Below, piece by piece: positions 23,595 to 33,125 of a stretch of 64,000 nucleotides of DNA (position 1 is the stretch's first letter; each line of letters opens with the position of its first letter). Below the pieces are notes generated by a model, which was not told the DNA's origin, did not search any database, and was given only the letters and a program-made list of their open reading frames with translations. The stretch spans positions 1,216,724 through 1,280,723 of the forward strand of contig NC_018258.1 of NCBI RefSeq assembly GCF_000227135.1, given 5' to 3'. Position numbers and translations under genes: made by a program. Source of the stretch: Leishmania donovani. Lineage: Eukaryota > Euglenozoa > Kinetoplastea > Trypanosomatida > Trypanosomatidae.

Positions 23595-25858
23595 GAAACA
23601 AGTCCCCCGCAGAGGTGCACAGGACCGTGGCGAGCTCCTGAGCTGGAGAGAGCAACAAAAAAAAAAGCTTAGATGGAAAGCCAAAGAAGCAAACCGTGCG
23701 CAGCTCTGCTAGAGCGCGCGAGAGAGTGAGAGGTGAGAATATGCGGCGCGGGTATGCCGCTACACGCACTCTTGCCCTGGGAACTCAGCAGAAGAAACAA
23801 GACGGAGGGGATGTCGACGGAGCTCTGCGTGCCTTTTAGACGGCTCAAAAAGAAAAAAGGGGGTCGGGACGGATGGGGGGGATGCAGAGCGAGTCAGATC
23901 GATAAGAGGACATGGAACACGCGCGCGACCACGTAATCGACGTCTGAGCGTCGAGAAGCTGCAGTCAAGATCGGCTAGTGAAGGGCATGCAACTTCTTCG
24001 CCACAGGAGGAGGAGGAGCCGCGGAGGGGCGCTGCATACGCTGTCCAGAGCACCTCATGCCACCAGGCACCGCCAGTACCCGTGTCTGCTGCTCGCGTTG
24101 CAGCAGACGATTCGTGGCGCATTCGACACCCAGCAGAGCACACATACATACACACAGAGAGAGGGGTGCGGGGCGGGGCAAGTTTTGGAAGTCGCCGGCT
24201 TTCGCGCGAAAGAGTGCCGTATCGCACACGCACAGACCACGTGAGAGAGCGCAAGCGAAACGCTGCCGGCGAAGGGGGAGCCGCCCCGCCCCGAATGCTG
24301 CTACGAGAAGACGGGTGCGTGACGGATCAAAAGGCGAGGAGGCAGGAGGATACGACGAGAAACACAAAGCAAACGCAGGAGGAGGGGATGGAGAGAACGA
24401 CGACGACAGCACGCCCAAAATGGTGAGAATAGGCAAGCAGACACGCAGGCACGAAGAGAGGGACTCAAAAAACGCAACGGAAAGGCAACGATCAAGCGCT
24501 GGCGGAGCAGGAGCTCCCCATGTTGACAATGGCAACACGTGAAGAATGTCTGCGGGGAAAATAATAAAAAAAAAAACAGAATATTGGAAAAGGCAAAAAT
24601 AACAGCCGTGACAGTACGCACAAGAGAGAAGTGCACGACGCAGCCGTGGCACACATCCACTGGTCAATGGAGAAAGGAGCTTCAGGCGTTCCTCGAGTCC
24701 CGTCTTTCGTCACGGTAGGCCGGATCACCAGGACGGGGTGCCAGAGGAGCGACCGGATAAGTGCCGAGGTAGGCTCTCATACCGGTACCGGCGACCGGAG
24801 CTGAGCTGGCTTGATGATAGGGAGCGCTCAGGCCCGAGACGCTCCTGCCACACGCCATTGATGGCGCACTGTAGGGCACTGCACCACCTCTCCTGTACGC
24901 GCTGTACGCGCCGGGAAAAGTGTGTGTGCGTGTGATCAGCGAGACAGGTACGCATTCAAGATGGCTGCGTCTGTGCAGCCATGGACCCGCGCCAGCAGCA
25001 GAGGCGTCGGCCCCAGAGGGGGCTTGCGGGGCGCCGCACCCGCCGGCACTTTGCGCTGAAGAGTATGAGCACACAGAGTATGGCGAGCCCCCCTCCCGAG
25101 GGACGGGGACGTGCGAGCCTGTGCGGTGAATGCAGCACGCCACAAACGCCTCTAGCTCTCGCTGTTCACGGCGTCGTGTCCCAAAGTCACGCGCGCCGAG
25201 TGTCGCGCGACGCACAACAAGGCACGATCGCTCCCCTCCCCCACTCGCCCCTCCCCTATGATGCACCATAACAGCCCATCCGTTCTCGATGCACCGATTG
25301 CGGCAAGAGATGCGTTTGATGACTCGGCGACGCAAGTCCTCTGCCTTCTCCTGCACCAGGCGCACCGGCAGGCGCCCACCGCATCGTCGGCCCCCTCTCT
25401 CACCATGTTACGGTAGTATATGATTCGCTGTTGCGGGCAAGGCAAGGCAAGACAAGGCAAGAGAGAGTGGATGTGTGCATGTGACACCTCCCGTGCACAA
25501 GGGAGGTGATGAGACTCGCAGAAGCGCACGCGCACGCTGAGGCAAAAAGGACATGCGCTCAAGCAGAGACACAAAACAACAGAAGGAGGGAGGAGGGTGG
25601 GGGAGGACTGCGCGACGCCCACGCGCAGGTCTCTACTCACACCTGCGATGCTCACGACCTACATCAGTCTCCCGTGAGCAGTCACTGGCGCATGCCCTTC
25701 TCTCGCTTGTCCATGTCGATGAGCACAGAGACGCAGGGGCACCGGTTCAGCTGGTGTGAAGACAAATTACTGTGCACACACTATCGCCACCAGCGGCCCT
25801 GGAGGGGCGTTCCTCGCATCCTCCCCCCTCCCCTTACGCGCGTCGCTGGCTAGACGTC
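23595..25858. other. Spacer upstream of the lipase gene
   Basis: This contains one doubtful open frame (24682-25365, listed separately) and a GCAAG-type short repeat at about 25436-25462. Otherwise I see no gene. It should carry the 3' UTR of the gene at 25859-27349. Confidence 0.5.
24682..25365 (-). CDS. Doubtful open frame, 227 residues
   Basis: An open frame on the coding strand of the locus, not matched to any family I know. The N-terminal half is Arg/Glu/Cys-rich without clear domains. The C-terminal 70 residues are rich in Ala, Pro, Ser, Gly and Tyr, with short echoes such as AYSAYRRG, VPYSAP and SAPYHQA. No signal peptide or membrane segment is visible. It could be a fast-evolving protein, the remnant of a gene, or a chance frame in a GC-rich 3' UTR. 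Size and strand are the only points in its favour. Confidence 0.22.
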   Translation of the reverse strand: MRLVQEKAEDLRRRVIKRISCRNRCIENGWAVMVHHRGGASGGGERSCLVVRRATLGARDFGTRRREQRELEAFVACCIHRTGSHVPVPREGGSPYSVCSYSSAQSAGGCGAPQAPSGADASAAGAGPWLHRRSHLECVPVSLITRTHTFPGAYSAYRRGGAVPYSAPSMACGRSVSGLSAPYHQASSAPVAGTGMRAYLGTYPVAPLAPRPGDPAYRDERRDSRNA

Positions 25859-27349
25859 CTACACCGGTTCTGCAGCCCTCCTCGCAGCCTTTGCAGCGAC
25901 TTCCGAGCCGTAGTAGAAAGAAAGGAACTCGCTGCGGCAAGTGATGGCCTGACGCGAGGGTGCACGCAGCCCCAGCGAGTGCGCCACCGACGCAGCCGAC
26001 TGCAACGCGGGTGTCAGTTGCCGATTCCCCGGTAGTGGCTGCCACTTGAACGCCCGCCTGTGCGTTGCCTGAAATCCATCGACGTAGTCCCTTAGGCTCT
26101 GCTGACTTGGCAGAGTAACGAAGGCGAGCCCATCTGGCTTCATGGGCGGAGCAGCAGGGGCGTGAGGGTCGGAGAAGACCGAGTCGGGACAGCCATCGAG
26201 ATAGTTGGCGCAGTCAGCCTCCTCGTGCCTCGGCGCAGAGCATTCGTTTTCACATCCTTCACTTGAGTTGGCGTCTTGCAAGCTGTTGCTCGAAAGCGTG
26301 CGCAAGACGTGCAGCGCATTTATTTCCGTGCCTACGCTGATCTGCGGCATCGCAGATGCCATGGATGCGGAGCAGTCGTTGCACTCATCCAGGAAGGCGC
26401 TGCAGGGGATGAAGAGTACATCGGCCGACTCGCCAGACGTGAGAAACGCCGCGTAAGGCATAGACGGTTCTATAGGGGGGAGGGGTGTGGAAGTGGTCGC
26501 CGCGCCGGTATCAGAGGTACCCCTTGCTAGTGGTCCGTTGTACTCGACCGCCTCCATCAAGGAGAGCGGCAGAGAGCGTGCAACTGCGCCGTTCTCCGCC
26601 ACAAAGAGAATGTCCCTCTCTGAGATGCACGAGTACACGTGGCTAATGTAAATCCCTACGCGCCCGCGCGGGTCGCACCCCATCATCCTGCCATAAATAC
26701 AGGTGTACACGACGGCGACGGCAAGTTGGTGAAAAGCTGGCTGAAGGTAGAGCGGAAAGCTTGCCAGTCGCAGCCCATCGCGCGGGTCGACCCCGGTGCG
26801 GAGGACGCCGTGAAGAGGAAAGCGCAATCCATCCCTGATAAGCGTGTCGACAGCCAGTGTGACGACGTTGTGCATAGCACTGTAGTAGCAGCACTGCAGT
26901 TTCCAGTCCTCCCGGCCTCTCCCGAAGAAGTTCTCGTCGTCGTTATTGTTGACGAACCTCTCCGAGGACGACGATATCTCTTGCCTTCCCACGTAGACGC
27001 CAGTGGTGGGGTCGCTGCTTTTATACCTTTCGCTGAGCAGCTTGGGAAGCCGCTGCAGCTCAGCCTCACTTTCCGGGTCGCTTCTGTCCAGTCGCGAGTA
27101 GGCGACACCCGATATGGTCATAATCAGCAAGTCGCTCACTTCGACATTCCACGCGCGGTGATTCATTGCATGGCTTGCCTCCACGCACTTGGGCATGATG
27201 GCGTAGACCGTCATGCGGTGCTTCCACTCCCGCACCCTCGTGCCTTTTCCGCTCAGGTAGGCCATCCGCGTCGCCGGGTCAACGCACAAAAAGCGCAACG
27301 ACGAGTGTGGCGCATACCTGCACGGCTTCTCAACAGGAGTGACGAGCAT
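25859..27349 (-). CDS. Diverged large PH-like family protein, member E (496 residues)
   Basis: This is a shorter, diverged member of the large family found at 39.6-52.6 kb. The start at 27349 (MLVTPVEKPCRYAPHSSLRF) lines up with MFYTYVEKQ of members F and G, which supports it. The block TGVDPRDGLRLASFPLYLQPAFHQLAVAVVYT takes the place of GLPPYDPRNG-plus-P-H-F-L-VFYT of the others. It is followed by ISERDILFVAENG, equivalent to ITHDSILLLQLDG, which would be the second PH-like domain. The C-terminal third is Ser/Ala/Pro-rich and unrelated to the long tails of F, G and H, ending in YYGSEVAAKAARRAAEPV. No signal peptide is seen. The gene lies far from F, G and H, separated by the ferredoxin and kinase genes, so it represents an older duplicate or a transposed copy. 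Function is unknown. Confidence 0.82.
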   Translation of the reverse strand: MLVTPVEKPCRYAPHSSLRFLCVDPATRMAYLSGKGTRVREWKHRMTVYAIMPKCVEASHAMNHRAWNVEVSDLLIMTISGVAYSRLDRSDPESEAELQRLPKLLSERYKSSDPTTGVYVGRQEISSSSERFVNNNDDENFFGRGREDWKLQCCYYSAMHNVVTLAVDTLIRDGLRFPLHGVLRTGVDPRDGLRLASFPLYLQPAFHQLAVAVVYTCIYGRMMGCDPRGRVGIYISHVYSCISERDILFVAENGAVARSLPLSLMEAVEYNGPLARGTSDTGAATTSTPLPPIEPSMPYAAFLTSGESADVLFIPCSAFLDECNDCSASMASAMPQISVGTEINALHVLRTLSSNSLQDANSSEGCENECSAPRHEEADCANYLDGCPDSVFSDPHAPAAPPMKPDGLAFVTLPSQQSLRDYVDGFQATHRRAFKWQPLPGNRQLTPALQSAASVAHSLGLRAPSRQAITCRSEFLSFYYGSEVAAKAARRAAEPV

Positions 27350-28246
27350 CGATGCGTCGATATTCTGTTCAGGAAAGCTGATATACGTGTGGATGCCGCG
27401 CCGCGTGATACGTGCCTGTCAGTGCGCAGGCGAGCGCGATGGGAGACGAACGTGCTCGCCACACGCGATCACTGCCGGTTCCACAAGCGGTGTGGCGCAA
27501 AAGGGGCACACGTCTGCCTGTGTTGGGCACGTGTAGGTGCTGTATACGTATATGCATATATATATATATATATATATATCTGTGTGTGTTTGTGAAGAAG
27601 GAGCCGACGCAGCGCCACGCATGGAAAGGCCGGCGAGCACGCGGCAGGCGCGGCTGTGGCAAGTACATACACACATACACAGCGAGCTGATCCTAGCGAC
27701 AAGCCGTGCACGGAGAGCCACCGCGTCGTGTCTCGCGTAGGTGTATCGCAAACCACTGAAAGTGTTTGAATAGAGGGGATACGGGGCTGGGGGATGCTTT
27801 CCTGCATCACATCACGCGCAATACGAATTAGTGCAGATGCCGTGGCGCACGGGGACGCTCAGCGTCCTGCTGGTGAGATGTGCGCGTGTCCGCTGCAATG
27901 CGTTGGTGGACGTCGTGAAAGGAAGATGGGGGGGGGGTGCACGAAGAACGAGCACACAGTAAGCCAGCGATACGTGGGGCGGCCGGCAAGGTGGAGTTCC
28001 CTCTCATACCTCGACACCTTTGACACCGAGTGCCGCTCTATCGGTGTCGCCCGAGCGTGGACTTCACTAGTTCAGTAGGCATAGCCCTCGTTTCTTCGTG
28101 CGAGGAACGAAAGACATAAAAACGCCTCGCATTTTCGATTTAGCACACGGCGTGTGCCGCCGGACATGCTTTCAGCTACTATCGGTCAAGTGTATTGTTG
28201 ACACGGAAAACGGTCCGCAGCTACGTGCTCCAATCCTAAGTATTCT
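27350..28246. other. Spacer between member E and the uridine-kinase-like gene
   Basis: No gene is seen. A perfect (TA)n run lies at 27555-27579, followed by a short (TG)n, and a G-run at 27929-27937. Confidence 0.6.
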
Positions 28247-29118
28247 TCATATGGAAGAAGTCAGCTGTACAGCAGGCAGGCGGGGGCGCTTGTGCGTTTG
28301 TCTATCAGCACTCTCAAAGAAAGAGGCAGTCCATCGATAAGAGAGACACAAGAGCAGCAAGCCTAGCGAGGTGGAGAGCACTTCCCGCATGTGGGTATTC
28401 ATTAGCGGGTTCAACGAAAACGGTTCACAGACCGAGCACACAATCGTATTCGGCAGTCCTGGTGGCGCCGCATCACATTTTATGGTGTGAGGTGGGGGGT
28501 CATGGCTCTGCGTGACCCTCAAAACCCCGAACGCCACGCCGTTGTTCTTCCACCGAGGTGCGCTGATGTCGACGCTTAACTTGGACGGCTCAGCGTACGC
28601 GCAGTGCACGGGACGCACTGTCGTCGCGTACTGCTCAATGACAGACTTGAAGGTGCGGCCGCACTCCTTTATGTCGCACTCAGCGCGCCGAGTCAGGCAG
28701 ATGCCCCGTGCTGTACCCACGAATATGAGGCCATCCATCTCTTTACACAGTTCCGCGTTTGTGAAGAAGAGAATGCCCTCGACCATGATGATGCGCGTCG
28801 GCGTCGTTGTGATTGTGCTGCCAGAGCGGGCGTGGTGCACATAGTCGTACGGGGGCATCTGCACCGTCTTGCCTGCCTTCAGCTCGCAAACGTGCGTCGT
28901 CCGCAGATCGTGCTCGAGCCACTTTGGGGGATCGTAGTCGGTTGAGGGGCGCTCACTCTCAGGGATGTTGGACTCGTCCCTGTGGTAGAACTCTTCGCAA
29001 AAGATGTCGGTGCGGTTGGGGCCGCGGTCCCCCGGATGAGCTCCGATACGATGCTCTCGCTCAGCGACGACTTGCCGGAGCCCGAGGCGTAGGAGAGGGC
29101 GAGCATGGCACACACCAT
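28247..29118 (-). pseudogene. Uridine-kinase-like P-loop kinase, broken by a frameshift
   Basis: Two frames together give a uridine kinase/phosphoribulokinase-type protein. The first (from a Met at 29118, or 29163) carries the Walker A loop ASGSGKSSLSESIVSEL. The second, to a stop at 28247, continues with RTDIFCEEFYHRDES (the substrate-binding D-FYR region), STDYDPPKWLEHDL, a PPYDYVHHAR block, RIIMVEGILFF (Walker B-like), FVGTARGICLTRRAECDIKE and AYAEPSKLSVDI (the EPSK block). The order and spacing match the family. The join lies at a run of five C at 29029-29033 (G on the coding strand), where one extra base would restore a single frame. That is either a real mutation or an assembly/sequencing error in a homopolymer. 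If intact, the enzyme would phosphorylate uridine or cytidine in pyrimidine salvage. The last 60 residues do not resemble the family. Confidence 0.8.
29029..29033. other. Homopolymer at the frameshift point
   Basis: Five C on the plus strand mark the place where the coding frame of the uridine-kinase-like gene changes. A six-base run would join the Walker A frame to the downstream kinase frame. Confidence 0.6.
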
Positions 29119-29519
29119 GGCTGTCACTACCTGTGAAAAGTAGCGATGCGTCTTTGTATGCACTCTCGAGATACCTGCACATATGCGGCGGAAGGAGCGG
29201 AGGCTGGATCAAGGCAGAGCACCATGGAGTTGTGACGACAACGCTTCTCACGTCCCCCCTGCAAGTGATAGAGACGATGACGGCCGCTTTCGGAGACGGC
29301 TGCACTCCTTTGTGATGACACCGAAGGAGATCGCATGAAGCACAAGGCGAAGAAGCCGCCTGCATGTGGGAAGGCGCACCTATTATTCACTGCAACCAGC
29401 TTCTCTTTCCTTTCCCACAGAGCTCAGCACCACATGTGAATAAGTAAATGCGCGAAGGCCGAAGGGGCACGCGACCACACACACACACACGAGTCCCGTC
29501 TGTCACCGGAAAAGGGGCT
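29119..29519. other. Short spacer between ferredoxin 1 and the kinase gene
   Basis: About 400 bases with a (CA)n run near 29478-29490 and no gene of its own. The true start of the kinase frame could lie within its left edge (Met at 29163). Confidence 0.5.
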
Positions 29520-30002
29520 TCAGTACCCCATTTGGTTCTCCATCTCGTTGGGTATCGTCACGGATATGTCGTCCAGCTCCGGCGCGATCTTTACCTGGCA
29601 CGACAGCCTCGACGTCTTGGTGACCTTCGGAGCCAGGTCCAGCATGTCCATCTCGTCCTCACTTGGGGCGTCGAGGAGCTTCTGGTAGGACGCCGCCGTG
29701 AAGATGACATGGCAGGTGCTGCACGCGCACGTCCCGTCGCACGCCGCTTCCATGTCCATTTTGGCCACATCGCGGATCACCTCCATCAAGGTGAGCCCCA
29801 GTGCAGCCTCAACCGTCTTCTTCGTCCCCTCTGTCTCGCTCTTGATGTGAACCTTCACCTTGCCAGGGGTGGTCGAAGGTGATAGAGAAGGAGGTGGTGA
29901 GGAGCACCAGCGGAGGGACGCCCCTGAAGAGGTTGTGAGGGGCGCTGATGCGGCGGGGCGACGCGCACAACGCACGACCCTGGGTAGCGCGACGCGGTGC
30001 AT
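29520..30002 (-). CDS. Adrenodoxin-type [2Fe-2S] ferredoxin 1 (160 residues)
   Basis: This is an electron carrier of the vertebrate-adrenodoxin/mitochondrial ferredoxin type, which passes electrons to Fe-S cluster assembly, haem or P450-linked steps in mitochondria. Cluster ligands are Cys88, Cys94 and Cys97 (ACDGTCACSTCHV, C-x5-C-x2-C) and Cys135 (RLSCQ). An additional Cys92 sits inside the loop. PGKVKVHI opens the domain at about residue 46. The first 45 residues are basic and hydroxylated with no acidic residues (MHRVALPRVVRCARRPAAS), a typical mitochondrial targeting sequence, which is why I start at 30002 rather than at the longer frame's Met (30134). It is the last of four tandem paralogues in transcription order. 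Its C-terminus (NEMENQMGY) differs from the others. Confidence 0.9.
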   Translation of the reverse strand: MHRVALPRVVRCARRPAASAPLTTSSGASLRWCSSPPPSLSPSTTPGKVKVHIKSETEGTKKTVEAALGLTLMEVIRDVAKMDMEAACDGTCACSTCHVIFTAASYQKLLDAPSEDEMDMLDLAPKVTKTSRLSCQVKIAPELDDISVTIPNEMENQMGY

Positions 30003-30693
30003 TCGGAGTGTGTGCGCGCAGAGTTTCGTGATAGAACGCCGCTGATGTGAGCAGCGTCGGCACTGTATTATCGTGTGTGGGTGACTTTGTCGAATGCGAT
30101 GCCTGCACGGCGCGGCGCAGCGCCTGCAAAACACCGGCGCAGAGAGACGAGGGCCGTAAAGGGCGCGGCTTTCGTGGATTGCATCCTTGAAGCAATACAG
30201 GGGAACACAGGGAGAGGGAGCGACCAGTAGAAGGTGACGTGTGCGCGGCTTCGCTCATCGTTTTTTTTTTTCGTTCCTCGCGGTTCAACGCACTCCTCTG
30301 CCCTGTGAAGTGCCCGATCGCCTCGAGAAACGAGTCGGGCGAGCAACGAAATGAATGGGCCACGCCAAAGGAACATCATGTGAAGCCTCCACTTCTCACC
30401 CCCGTCCCCGCATCGAATTGAGAGCGCATGTGTTTGTGCTTGCTTATCATAAATCGAGATGCACTGCTGTTCGGGTGTGCGTCGCTCGGCGCTGCACTCC
30501 GCGTTGAAGCGCCGCAAGTGATACCGCGACAGTGTGGGCGATAATAAAGGAAAGCTCTCCGGCAACGCAAGGATAGAGAGAGGGTAGAGGCGAGGAGAAG
30601 GATATGCGTGAGAGCACTGGATGTATCCTTAGCAGCTAGGCAAGCCCTCACGATAGACCCCGCCCCACCCCACCCAATGCTGCCGCTCACCCA
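30003..30693. other. Spacer between ferredoxin genes 1 and 2
   Basis: I see no gene. A T11-type pyrimidine run lies on the plus strand near 30260-30270. The minus strand lacks a long pyrimidine tract close to the ferredoxin 1 ATG. Confidence 0.55.
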
Positions 30694-31131
30694 TCACAGA
30701 AGTAGGTTCGTAACATTCTTTGGAAGCACCACCTCCAAGCCGTTCATCGCCGGGGTGAGGGTGATTTGGCACGCGAGCCGGGAGGTGTCCCGGAGGTCGA
30801 GGGCTTTATCGAGGACGTCTTGCTCCCGCTCGGACGGCTTCCCAAGCTTCTTGAAGCATGCCTCGGAGAGATACACGTGACATGTCGAGCACTGCGCGCA
30901 GCCATCGCAGGCCCCATCCATCTCCAGCCTCGCCACGTCGCGAATCGCATGCATCAGAGACATGCCGACTGGCGCCTCGAAGTCGCACGGAGTGCCATCC
31001 CGTGTCCTGGCACAGACCTTCACCTTGCCAGGTATGTTGTACAATACACGCGAGGTGCAAAGAGCGCCGGCAAGGGCCATAGTTGGCCTCAGCAAGACGC
31101 CAGTGGTGAGCAGCGGAGAATAACTCCTCAT
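30694..31131 (-). CDS. Adrenodoxin-type [2Fe-2S] ferredoxin 2 (145 residues)
   Basis: Paralogue of the neighbouring ferredoxins. Ligands are Cys75, Cys81 and Cys84 (ACDGCAQCSTCHV) and Cys121 (RLACQ). Cys78 is an extra cysteine inside the loop. The domain starts with PGKVKVCARTRDGTP (from residue 34) and includes GMSLMHAIRDVARLEMDG, the helix before the cluster loop. The N-terminal 30 residues (MRSYSPLLTTGVLLRPTM) are hydrophobic/basic and lack acids, as expected for a short mitochondrial presequence. The frame extends upstream to 31473, but that part shows no family similarity, so the Met at 31131 is preferred. The C-terminal end LPKNVTNLLL is unusually hydrophobic. All four ligands are present, so it should carry a cluster. 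Confidence 0.9.
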   Translation of the reverse strand: MRSYSPLLTTGVLLRPTMALAGALCTSRVLYNIPGKVKVCARTRDGTPCDFEAPVGMSLMHAIRDVARLEMDGACDGCAQCSTCHVYLSEACFKKLGKPSEREQDVLDKALDLRDTSRLACQITLTPAMNGLEVVLPKNVTNLLL

Positions 31132-31909
31132 CGTAACAGGGATCAATGATCGCCTCAACCGCAGAACGGGGGTGGTAGGTGCACGACGAGCGCGAATCTC
31201 ACGCGGTTGGGGTGGCCGCCTAGCGTCTATAACGCGGCGTGCCAGCTCCTCCGCGAAAAACTTGAAAGAGCCGTCCTTCCCTCGCGCAGTGATCGCACGC
31301 AGGACGGAATGGGGAAGAAACAGCAGGATGGAAGAGGCGGCAGTGGATGGAAAAGAGGGGGTAATGCAAGCCGATGCAGTATCCGAAGGCGTAGGCGATG
31401 GGACCTGAGTGCTTCTGCTGAGGTCGGGTACCTTCTTCGCATTTTGGCAGAGGCTCTGAGTAGGACGACGCACACAAGCGCAACAGTCACCTTACCAGTG
31501 TTGCCGCTGACCAACGCATCGTCGTCACGTTGGCTGAGCTGCTGTGTATGCGTGATGTCATTGCCTCACACACGTTGTTGGTGATCAAGATGTGCTCTCC
31601 GTTTGTCGACGGTGGCGCTCCATGCTAGCCAGAGCACAGTCAGTTCTTGGAAGGCCGTCTCGTCGTTGTTCGACGTCAACGACGCCCTCGCTGTACCAGC
31701 GGAGCACCACGCCGAAACTTCGAGAGGAGAATCACAAGTCCGTGAAGGCCACCAGACCCAACAAACACATCCGCCACAGTATCGATGCTGTGCACACCAA
31801 AGAGAAACGCTGCTCGTCCAGACGACATACTCCGCGCTGAACTGCAGACTGAGCGCTGCAGCCGCTTTCGTCGCACTATATGCACACACGTTGCGGCCAC
31901 TTCGTCCCT
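31132..31909. other. Spacer between ferredoxin genes 2 and 3
   Basis: No gene is visible. Part of it is an upstream in-frame extension of ferredoxin 2 (to 31473) that I judged non-coding because it lacks domain similarity. Confidence 0.5.
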
Positions 31910-32335
31910 CTAGGAGCGGTTCATCTCGTACGACGGCAGCTCCACCTCCAAACCATCCAACTCCGGGGTCAGGTCCACCTGGCACGCAAGCCGAGACGTC
32001 TCCTCCACGTCTAGAGCCCTGGCCAGAACGTCCTCTTCCTCCTCGGAGGGCCCTTCCATCTTTTTGAAGGACGCCGCCGAGAGTTTCACGTGACACGTGG
32101 CGCAGGCCATTGCCCCGTTGCATGTGCCCTCCACATCCATCTTCGAGACGTCACGGAGGGCGTGCATGAGAGAGATGCCCACCGGCACATACACTTGGCA
32201 GTGCGTGCCGTCTCGCTTCTTGACGTGCAACTCCACTTTACCTGGGGTGCTGCTGAGTGCACGCGAAGCACTGAACGGCACCAGCGCCAGCGTGCAGCGC
32301 GGGAGTAGGTGACCAAGAAGAAACTTTCGGTGCAT
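31910..32335 (-). CDS. Adrenodoxin-type [2Fe-2S] ferredoxin 3 (141 residues)
   Basis: The shortest of the four paralogues. The start at 32335 gives MHRKFLLGHLLPRCTLALVP, a basic, hydrophobic mitochondrial presequence similar to that of ferredoxin 1, followed by PGKVELHVKKRDGTH from residue 31. Cluster ligands are Cys72, Cys78 and Cys81 (TCNGAMACATCHV) and Cys118 (RLACQ). This is the only member without an extra Cys in the loop, so it is closest to the textbook motif. The region between (SFKKMEGPSEEEEDVL) is strongly acidic, as in adrenodoxins, where acidic residues bind the reductase and acceptor. It ends ELPSYEMNRS. It shares the LMHALRDVSKMDVEG helix with ferredoxin 2, suggesting these two arose from a recent duplication. 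Confidence 0.92.
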   Translation of the reverse strand: MHRKFLLGHLLPRCTLALVPFSASRALSSTPGKVELHVKKRDGTHCQVYVPVGISLMHALRDVSKMDVEGTCNGAMACATCHVKLSAASFKKMEGPSEEEEDVLARALDVEETSRLACQVDLTPELDGLEVELPSYEMNRS

Positions 32336-33125
32336 CCTTGTTCACTGTGGCACGAGGCAAGGGTGATTACGCGAAAGACGACATGAGCACTCTGATGTTC
32401 AGAAGAGAAGCGGTGAGCAGTACGCTGACACGCAAGACGCGAAGTCGACGAGAGACAACACCTGTGAGAGTCGGTTTTGGAGTACGCCTTTCTCGGATGC
32501 GACACGGAAGGGGATGGGCAGACAGACACCTGCGTTCCTCCGTTCGTCTCTCTCGCTCGTGCGCGCGTCTCTGGCCCGACACTGTAGCGTGTACGTCTAA
32601 CGTCTCCGTGATAGGAGGCGACAAGGAAGATGCGTTTAACGACAGGAAAGGGGGCAAGAGAGAGAAGGGGAGGAAGATGATAGACGAGATCGGCAAGTCA
32701 GGGGCCTGGCGCTCAACGATGCATTGGGCTGTCGGTTGTCGGGAAGAGATGCTGCCGGCGACGACGGGGGCGCTGCGTGGTCTTGTGTTGGCGAAGTCCG
32801 CATCGCTCTGCTAGGCTTCCTGTATTTATATGTGTGTATGCGCGCGCCTTTCAGCTCAGCGACGCGATAAAATGCAGGCCGGATGTCTGCAGGGAAGACA
32901 CGGGAAGGGGCGGCAGCGGAGAACCAACTTACCAGCCGCGTAGAGGCAAGACGACATCGCTCAGTTGTCCCCTCCGGGAGAGCGTATGTTGCTCCAGAAG
33001 TGAGACGTGCCCCATGCGCACAGGGAGTGGCTATTCAAGCGCAGACACCCCTTCCCCAAGGGGGCGGCCAGCCCAACAAGTCCGGATCCATAGCAAGGGG
33101 CGCTGCACGGCCTTTGCCCACCCGC
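32336..33125. other. Spacer between ferredoxin genes 3 and 4
   Basis: No gene is seen. The segment near 32627-32690 is purine-rich on the plus strand (pyrimidine-rich on the transcribed strand) and may take part in trans-splicing of ferredoxin 3. Confidence 0.5.

Noticed and set aside
25436..25462. Short GCAAG repeats considered as a CRISPR-like or regulatory array
   Set aside because: Units are five to ten bases without spacers, in a eukaryotic genome; a simple repeat only.
26639..27595. Plus-strand open frame of 318 codons
   Set aside because: Antisense shadow of member E that then runs through a (TA)n microsatellite; no family features.
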